Assembly: GCA_013816855.1 (NCBI GenBank)
Contig: JACDDT010000019.1
Coordinates: 1 to 38,514, forward strand
Length of the DNA: 38,514 nucleotides
Direction: 5' to 3'
Source: Gemmatimonadaceae bacterium
GTDB taxonomy: Bacteria > Gemmatimonadota > Gemmatimonadetes > Gemmatimonadales > Gemmatimonadaceae
The notes beneath the pieces are model-generated. The model saw only the letters and a program-made list of their open reading frames with translations. It made no database searches and was not told the DNA's origin. The position numbers were made by a program, and so were the translations under genes. Within the stretch, counting starts at the first letter, position 1. Every line of letters starts with the position of its first letter. Below are positions 33,234 through 38,514 of the stretch, piece by piece.

Positions 33234-34162
33234 TGCTCATCGGGACCACTGCCCTACCGCTCCAGACAATTCGACGAGGAAAAGTTCGCGATGTGTACGC
33301 GGTCGACGCGGAGACGGTGCTTCTCGTGGCGACCGACCGCGTGAGCGCGTTCGACGTTGTCATGCGCGAGACGATCCCGGACAAAGGCGTGGTTCTTACT
33401 CAGCTATCGGCTTGGTGGTTCGAGAAGCTCGGCGGTGCGGTGAAGCATCACATGATCTCTGCCGATACAGCGGAGATCCTCGCACGAGTGCCCGAGCTCG
33501 CTCCCCATGCCGACGAACTCAGCGGGCGGTCGATGCTCTGCCGCCGCGCCGACATTTTCCCCGTTGAATGCGTCATCCGCGGGTACCTGAGCGGCTCCGC
33601 CTGGAAGGAGTATGCTCAGCAGGGGACGCTTGCCGGCGAAAAGCTAAAGACGGGGATGCGCGAGTCGGATCGCTTCGATGCACCAGTATTCAGTCCGGCC
33701 ACGAAAGCGGAGGAAGGCCACGACGAAAACATCACCATCGTGCGAATGAATGAGGTTGCCGGCCAAGCGGCCGTAGAGCTCGAGGGTTTGACGCGGCTCG
33801 TGTATGAGTTCGGACGCGAAATCGCGGCGGATCGCGGGATTATCATCGCCGATACCAAGCTCGAATTCGGCCGAGCGCTCGCGAGCGACGGCGAAGAAGA
33901 GATTATATTGGTGGATGAAGTTCTCACGCCCGACAGCTCGCGATTCTGGCCCGCTAACAGGTACGTCCCGGGTGGTCCGCAGCCGAGCTTCGACAAGCAG
34001 CCGCTCCGTGATTATCTCGACTCCGAGCGCGCAGCGGGCCGCTGGGACGGAAACGCGCCCCCTCCGCCGCTCCCTCCAAAAGTGATAGTTGAAATGAGCG
34101 CCCGTTACCGTTCGATATTCGAGATGCTGACCGGCTCCTCCCTTTCACTGGTGAGCATATGA
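33233..34162 (+). CDS. purC: SAICAR synthetase
   Basis: ATP-dependent ligase joining CAIR with aspartate, 309 residues, the longer form as in yeast and many bacteria. Hallmarks are [48 protein letters not shown] and [16 protein letters not shown] 33233 overlaps purB, and the TGA overlaps the psd ATG (ATGA). The Pro-rich segment near residue 280 is a flexible loop. Confidence 0.96.
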   Translation: MLIGTTALPLQTIRRGKVRDVYAVDAETVLLVATDRVSAFDVVMRETIPDKGVVLTQLSAWWFEKLGGAVKHHMISADTAEILARVPELAPHADELSGRSMLCRRADIFPVECVIRGYLSGSAWKEYAQQGTLAGEKLKTGMRESDRFDAPVFSPATKAEEGHDENITIVRMNEVAGQAAVELEGLTRLVYEFGREIAADRGIIIADTKLEFGRALASDGEEEIILVDEVLTPDSSRFWPANRYVPGGPQPSFDKQPLRDYLDSERAAGRWDGNAPPPPLPPKVIVEMSARYRSIFEMLTGSSLSLVSI

Positions 34163-34806
34163 CCTTCGCCCGCGAGGGATTCCCGTTCATAGCTATCGCG
34201 AGCTTGCTCGCTGCGGGCGCGTTCGCCCTCGCGGTGAATCGCCGCTCCTGGGGCTTCTGGCTCATCGCACTGGTGCTGCTCATTCTCGCGCTGTGGGTCG
34301 CGTATTTCTTTCGCGATCCGGAACGCAGCGGTCAGCGTGGACCAGCCCTCGTCATATCTCCCGCCGACGGCAAGCTGATCATGATCACTGAAGTCGACGA
34401 GCCTTCATTCATTGGCGGCAAGGCGATGCGCCTTTCCATCTTCATGAATGTCTTCAACGTCCACGTGAATCGTTACCCGACCGACGGCGTCGTCAAATAC
34501 CTGCATTACAACAAGGGGAAGTTTTTCAACGCCTCATCGGAGAAATCCAGTCTCGAGAACGAGCAGCAGTCGGTCGGGCTGGAGACGGCGCACGGAAAGA
34601 TTCTTGTGCGCCAGATCGCCGGTCTCATCGCGCGACGAATCGTCACTTACAGCAAAATAGATGAGAGCGTGCGTCAGGCAGATCGCATGGGCATGATCCG
34701 GTTCGGCTCGCGCGTCGACGTCTTTATTCCGATGAATGCGAAGATCGTCGCCAAAAAGGGCGACATCACCAGCGCGGGCGTAACCCTTCTCGCAGAGCTG
34801 CCCTAA
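34159..34806 (+). CDS. psd: Phosphatidylserine decarboxylase proenzyme (short type)
   Basis: Makes phosphatidylethanolamine. 215 residues of the archaeal/short PSD type. Two membrane segments at about 8-25 and 33-51 are followed by the core with SPADGKL and [12 protein letters not shown]. The self-cleavage site that forms the pyruvoyl group is Gly183-Ser184 in RFGSRVDVF. It overlaps purC by four bases and pssA by one (TAATG), so lipid and purine genes are in one transcript. Confidence 0.94.
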   Translation: MTFAREGFPFIAIASLLAAGAFALAVNRRSWGFWLIALVLLILALWVAYFFRDPERSGQRGPALVISPADGKLIMITEVDEPSFIGGKAMRLSIFMNVFNVHVNRYPTDGVVKYLHYNKGKFFNASSEKSSLENEQQSVGLETAHGKILVRQIAGLIARRIVTYSKIDESVRQADRMGMIRFGSRVDVFIPMNAKIVAKKGDITSAGVTLLAELP

Positions 34807-35729
34807 TGCTTCCGCCCGATCACACCCGGGTAGTCGCGCGCGACAACGGCGAGCGCGTTTCGCGTCGCAGCATCGTGGTGCTTCCGAACGGATTTACGCT
34901 TTTCAATTTGCTTTGCGGAATGTTCGCGATCGTCAGCGCCTCGCGCGGCGATTTCAACATCGCCGCCTTCGCAATTGTCTCCGGCGGAGTGGCCGATGCT
35001 CTCGACGGCAGAGTTGCGCGGGCGACAGGTACCGGCTCGCGATTCGGATCCGAGCTCGATTCACTCGTCGATGCCATATCGTTCGGCCTGGCGCCGGCGC
35101 TCATCATGTACTTCGCGGTCTTCAACAAGGGCCGCTGGGATTGGCTGTTCTGCTTTTTCTTCACCGCCTGCGCAGTAATCCGCCTCGCCCGATTCAACAT
35201 CGAGCAAGCCGGCCGCGAAAAACGCTATCACCACGGGTTGCCGAGCCCTGCCGCCGGACTCACGCTCGCGACCTACTACTGGTTCAGTCAGACGCCGCTG
35301 TACAACGAGACGATGCTCGGCGACCTGAACTGGACCGTTGCGCTCACGATACTGATGATGCTGCTCGCGTTCTTGATGATAAGCAACGTCTCTTATCCTG
35401 CGGTCCCCACTATCGGGTTCAGGAAGCTCAGCGAGATACTGGGCACGATTGTCGTGGTGGCGGCGGTGCTCGGAGTGTTTTTCCTGCGGAAGGAGTTCTA
35501 CTTCCCGGCCCTCGTGCTTTACGTGCTTTATGGCATTGCGAAGACGGTCATATTCGGCCTGCTGGGGCGTGGTCCGAAAGACGACGCGCCGGTCATCAGT
35601 GACGACGAGCCGTTGTTGGATGAGGCCGACTTCGATGAAACGCCGCACCGGAGCTCGAGACGGCGCCGCAAGCGGAAACACCGTCCCTCCACGCCGCTCG
35701 GGAACCCGCTGCCACCCGGAGAAATGTAA
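34806..35729 (+). CDS. pssA: CDP-diacylglycerol-serine O-phosphatidyltransferase
   Basis: Makes phosphatidylserine, the substrate of Psd encoded just upstream. 307 residues and about eight membrane helices. The CDP-alcohol phosphatidyltransferase motif is complete: Asp64, Asp67-Gly68, Ala71-Arg72, Gly81, Asp85 and Asp89. The basic C-terminal tail after about 270 (SSRRRRKRKHR) is cytoplasmic and of unknown use. It starts at ATG 34806; purS begins one base after its stop. Confidence 0.95.
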   Translation: MLPPDHTRVVARDNGERVSRRSIVVLPNGFTLFNLLCGMFAIVSASRGDFNIAAFAIVSGGVADALDGRVARATGTGSRFGSELDSLVDAISFGLAPALIMYFAVFNKGRWDWLFCFFFTACAVIRLARFNIEQAGREKRYHHGLPSPAAGLTLATYYWFSQTPLYNETMLGDLNWTVALTILMMLLAFLMISNVSYPAVPTIGFRKLSEILGTIVVVAAVLGVFFLRKEFYFPALVLYVLYGIAKTVIFGLLGRGPKDDAPVISDDEPLLDEADFDETPHRSSRRRRKRKHRPSTPLGNPLPPGEM

Positions 35730-35730
35730 C

Positions 35731-35988
35731 GTGGCCCGCTTTCGCGTCGCCGTTCACATCACCCCGCGAAAGGGATTGCTCGACCCGCAGGGACAGGCCG
35801 TTGCCGGCGCGCTTCATTCGCTCGGCTTCAGTGGTGTCAGCGCTGCGCACGTTGGCCGCTACATCGTGCTTGAAACGGAAGCCGAAAGCGCGTCTGCGGC
35901 AGGCGCGGAAGTGAAGGCGATGTGTGGAAAGCTTCTCGCCAATCCGGTCACCGAGGATTTCGAGATCGAGCCCGCGACACCGCTGTGA
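35731..35988 (+). CDS. purS: FGAM synthase subunit PurS
   Basis: Small bridging subunit of the three-part formylglycinamidine ribonucleotide synthase, 85 residues. [20 protein letters not shown] and [19 protein letters not shown] match PurS. The GTG at 35731 follows the pssA stop by one base; upstream sequence in this frame is pssA read out of frame. Its stop overlaps the purQ GTG (GTGA). Confidence 0.94.
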   Translation: MARFRVAVHITPRKGLLDPQGQAVAGALHSLGFSGVSAAHVGRYIVLETEAESASAAGAEVKAMCGKLLANPVTEDFEIEPATPL

Positions 35989-36650
35989 AGTTTGCGATAG
36001 TCACCTTCCCCGGATCGAACTGCGATTACGACGCGTACCGCGCTATCGTGGATCATCTCGGATGCGAAGCCGAATACGTCTGGCACAAGGAGACCGGGCT
36101 TCGCGGAGCTGACGTCGTCATTCTCCCCGGCGGTTTCAGCTACGGGGATTATCTGCGCTCCGGTGCGATCGCGCGTTTCAGTCCGGTGATGCGCGAAGTC
36201 ATAGCGCACGCCAAACGGGGCGCCCCCGTGCTGGGCATTTGCAACGGTTTCCAGATTGCCTGTGAAGCGGGACTTCTCCCCGGCGCTCTGATGCGCAACC
36301 GGTCGCTGCAGTTCGTTTCCGCGGCCGTGAGGATCCGAGTCGAAAAAGCATCGACGATGTTCACCAATCTCTATCGCGAAGGCGAAGAGCTACTGGTTCC
36401 CGTCGCGCACGGCGACGGACGTTACGTTGCGGCGACGGAGACTCTCGATCGGATCGAGGGAGAGGGGCAAGTTGTTTTTCGGTACGTAGAGAATCCGAAC
36501 GGCTCCGAGCGCGACATCGCGGGCATAATGAATGAAGCCGGCAACGTCGTCGGCTTGATGCCGCATCCAGAGCGCGCGATGGAGCTCGAGCTCGGGTCAA
36601 CTGACGGTCTCCGATTCTTTGAATCACTGCTCGCTGGCGTAGCGGCCTGA
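35985..36650 (+). CDS. purQ: FGAM synthase glutaminase subunit PurQ
   Basis: Class I glutamine amidotransferase supplying ammonia to PurL, 221 residues. The nucleophile Cys86 is in VLGICNGFQ; the oxyanion region is [15 protein letters not shown] and the His/Glu pair is in [13 protein letters not shown] 35985 overlaps purS by four bases. A start further upstream only re-reads purS. purL begins two bases after its stop. Confidence 0.96.
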   Translation: MKFAIVTFPGSNCDYDAYRAIVDHLGCEAEYVWHKETGLRGADVVILPGGFSYGDYLRSGAIARFSPVMREVIAHAKRGAPVLGICNGFQIACEAGLLPGALMRNRSLQFVSAAVRIRVEKASTMFTNLYREGEELLVPVAHGDGRYVAATETLDRIEGEGQVVFRYVENPNGSERDIAGIMNEAGNVVGLMPHPERAMELELGSTDGLRFFESLLAGVAA

Positions 36651-36652
36651 TC

Positions 36653-38514
36653 ATGACGCGGGTGGAGCCTCGTCCGGGCGATCCCGTCATTACACCGGCG
36701 CTAGTCGCCGAGCATGGCATCACACCGTCCGAGTACAAGACAATCGAAGCGATGCTTGGGCGCGCGCCGACTTTTACAGAGCTCGGAATTGTAAGCGCGC
36801 TTTGGAGCGAGCACTGCTCATACAAGCATTCGCGTCCGCTCCTCAAGGATCTTCCCACCAAAGCGCCGTACGTGCTTCAAGGCCCGGGCGAAAACGCGGG
36901 AGTCATATCGGTCGGCGATGGATTGGCCATCGCCTTCAAGATCGAATCGCACAATCACCCGTCGGCAGTGGAGCCATACCAGGGCGCAGCGACGGGCGTT
37001 GGCGGAATTCTTCGCGACGTCTTCACGATGGGTGCCCGTCCGATCGCGATGCTCAACTCGCTTCGCTTCGGGAGTCTCGAGGACCCGCACGTGCGCTACC
37101 TCTTCGCTGGCGTAGTTAAAGGAGTCGGCGACTACGGCAACTGTGTCGGGATTCCCACCGTCGCGGGCGAAATTGTCTTTGACGAGGCGTACACCACAAA
37201 TCCGCTCGTGAACGCGATGTGTGTCGGCCTCCTCAAGGAAGAAGAGCTGATCCGAGCCAAAGCCGAAGGTGTCGGCAACCCTATAATCGCGGTTGGTGCG
37301 CGCACCGGTCGGGACGGCATTCACGGCGCATCATTCGCGTCGGAAGATCTGACATCGGCGAGCGAAGCGAAGCGCCCCCGCATTCAGGTCGGTGACCCGT
37401 TCACCGAGAAGCTTCTCCTCGAAGCCAGCCTGGAGCTGATCAAGAGCGGACACATCATCGCCATTCAGGACATGGGTGCCGCTGGACTCACGTCGTCCAG
37501 CGCGGAGATGGCTGAGCGTGGAGATGTGGGTGTGACGATCGACGTGACCAAGGTGCCCACGCGCGAGAGCGGCATGTCGCCGTACGAGATTCTTCTCAGT
37601 GAATCGCAGGAGCGGATGCTTGTCGTGGCGAAGCGCGGACACGAACAGGATGTCGCCGCCATTCTCGAGAAGTGGGACCTCACGTCAAGCGTCATCGGCG
37701 AAGTGATCGCGGAGCCGGTGTACCGCGTGACGGAAGGCGATAGAGTAGTAGCGGAGTTCCCCGGCTCGAGGCTCGTCACGGATTGCCCGCGATACACACC
37801 GGTGGCGGAGGAATCCGCGGTGATAAAACAGCTTCGCGCTACCGATCCTTTCTCAATTAAGGAGCGCGCTGAGGAAAAGAATCCAGCTTGGACACTCCTG
37901 CAGCTCCTTTCATCTCCGAGCATTGCGAGCAAAGCCTGGGCGTACAACCAGTACGACTCGACGGTCCGCACCAACACTGTCATCGGCCCGGGCGGCGATG
38001 CGGCAGTGCTTCGCCTTCGCGGGACGCGAAAGGCAATCGCCGTGAAGGTGGACGGCAACGGACGCTACGTCCACTTGGATCCGCGCGTGGGCGGGCGCAC
38101 TGCCGTCGCTGAATGTGCGCGCAACGTCGCATGCACCGGCGCACGACCCCTGGCCATCACGAACTGTTTGAACTTCGGGAATCCGACAAAGCCATCCGTC
38201 TATTTCCAGCTCCGTGAAGCGATTTCCGGCATAGGCGAGGCGTGCACCGCCCTCGGGACGCCGGTCACCGGTGGCAACGTGTCTCTCTACAACGAGAGCT
38301 CTACGGGCGCGGTCTTCCCCACTCCGGTTATCGGAATGGTAGGGCTGATAGATGATTTGGCTCACGTCACACGCGCGACGTTTTCGAAAGCCGGCGATGA
38401 CATCGTGCTACTCGGCGATTGCACCGCAGAGCTAGGCGGGAGCGAATACCTGGCGCGAGTACACAACCTCACCGCGGGCGCGCCCCCCGAGTGTGATCTT
38501 GGTAAAGAGCGCTC
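36653..38514 (+). CDS. purL: FGAM synthase large subunit PurL, 3' end cut by window edge
   Basis: ATP-dependent synthase subunit of the small (PurSQL) type. About 620 of the usual ~740 residues are visible from ATG 36653; the frame is open to the right edge. Hallmarks are [19 protein letters not shown] near the N-terminus, [20 protein letters not shown] (catalytic His region), [23 protein letters not shown] and [11 protein letters not shown] with [13 protein letters not shown]. No frameshift is seen. With purS and purQ it completes the enzyme in one transcript. Confidence 0.96.
   Translation, partial: MTRVEPRPGDPVITPALVAEHGITPSEYKTIEAMLGRAPTFTELGIVSALWSEHCSYKHSRPLLKDLPTKAPYVLQGPGENAGVISVGDGLAIAFKIESHNHPSAVEPYQGAATGVGGILRDVFTMGARPIAMLNSLRFGSLEDPHVRYLFAGVVKGVGDYGNCVGIPTVAGEIVFDEAYTTNPLVNAMCVGLLKEEELIRAKAEGVGNPIIAVGARTGRDGIHGASFASEDLTSASEAKRPRIQVGDPFTEKLLLEASLELIKSGHIIAIQDMGAAGLTSSSAEMAERGDVGVTIDVTKVPTRESGMSPYEILLSESQERMLVVAKRGHEQDVAAILEKWDLTSSVIGEVIAEPVYRVTEGDRVVAEFPGSRLVTDCPRYTPVAEESAVIKQLRATDPFSIKERAEEKNPAWTLLQLLSSPSIASKAWAYNQYDSTVRTNTVIGPGGDAAVLRLRGTRKAIAVKVDGNGRYVHLDPRVGGRTAVAECARNVACTGARPLAITNCLNFGNPTKPSVYFQLREAISGIGEACTALGTPVTGGNVSLYNESSTGAVFPTPVIGMVGLIDDLAHVTRATFSKAGDDIVLLGDCTAELGGSEYLARVHNLTAGAPPECDLGKER

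Overview
The window is 38.5 kb of GC-rich, almost gap-free bacterial chromosome. It holds about 40 genes in long runs with 1-17 base overlaps (ATGA, GTGA, TTGA, TGATG, TAGTG). No rRNA, tRNA, CRISPR array, insertion sequence or prophage gene was seen. GC content, heavy use of GTG and TTG starts, and the protein families present suggest a Gemmatimonadota-like bacterium. That placement is inference from remembered families, not a database search.

Layout. (1) 1-1238, minus: 5' part of a ribonuclease G/E gene cut by the window edge, preceded by a 237-base non-coding stretch. (2) 1476-5032, minus: isoprenylcysteine methyltransferase-like protein, acyl-CoA dehydrogenase, RecQ helicase. (3) 5052-13473, minus: an acyl-CoA block read as meaB, acyl-CoA mutase large subunit, SAM methyltransferase, cobalamin-binding mutase subunit, carboxyltransferase, AtuA split into two genes, a 54-residue membrane protein and a threonine dehydratase-like enzyme. 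(4) 13457-16672, minus: aspS, phoH, ybeY, which run into meaB. (5) 16733-17812, plus: rlmN, convergent with and overlapping the next block. (6) 17768-26221, minus: trpC-trpF-trpB, a HEAT-repeat protein, an HD-GYP-like phosphohydrolase, trpA, folB, folK, yqeK and a LytR_C-domain protein. (7) 26277-26885, plus: lexA, between trpC and trpD on the opposite strand. (8) 26914-28863, minus: a GAF/coiled-coil protein followed by trpD. (9) 28988-38514, plus: truA, a transaldolase-like protein, an HtrA-type lipoprotein protease, purB, purC, psd, pssA, purS, purQ and the first five sixths of purL.

How the genes work together. Block 3 looks like B12-dependent carbon-skeleton rearrangement coupled to acyl-CoA carboxylation, with MeaB as mutase chaperone. 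The mutase carries the Phe/Gln pair of isobutyryl-CoA mutase rather than the Tyr/Arg pair of methylmalonyl-CoA mutase. No biotin carboxylase subunit is present here. Block 6 makes tryptophan and the pterin part of folate, but two signalling-like genes with related N-terminal modules sit between trpB and trpA. Block 9 joins purine synthesis to phosphatidylethanolamine synthesis.

Most worth a second look: the HEAT/HD pair in the trp operon; lexA placed antisense inside the trp cluster, with its terminator inside the trpD reading frame; a fructose-6-phosphate aldolase homologue with Glu at the Schiff-base lysine position; the ICM-like mutase cluster; two genes (aspS and a methyltransferase) with no ATG, GTG or TTG start; and an adenylosuccinate lyase of the human type.
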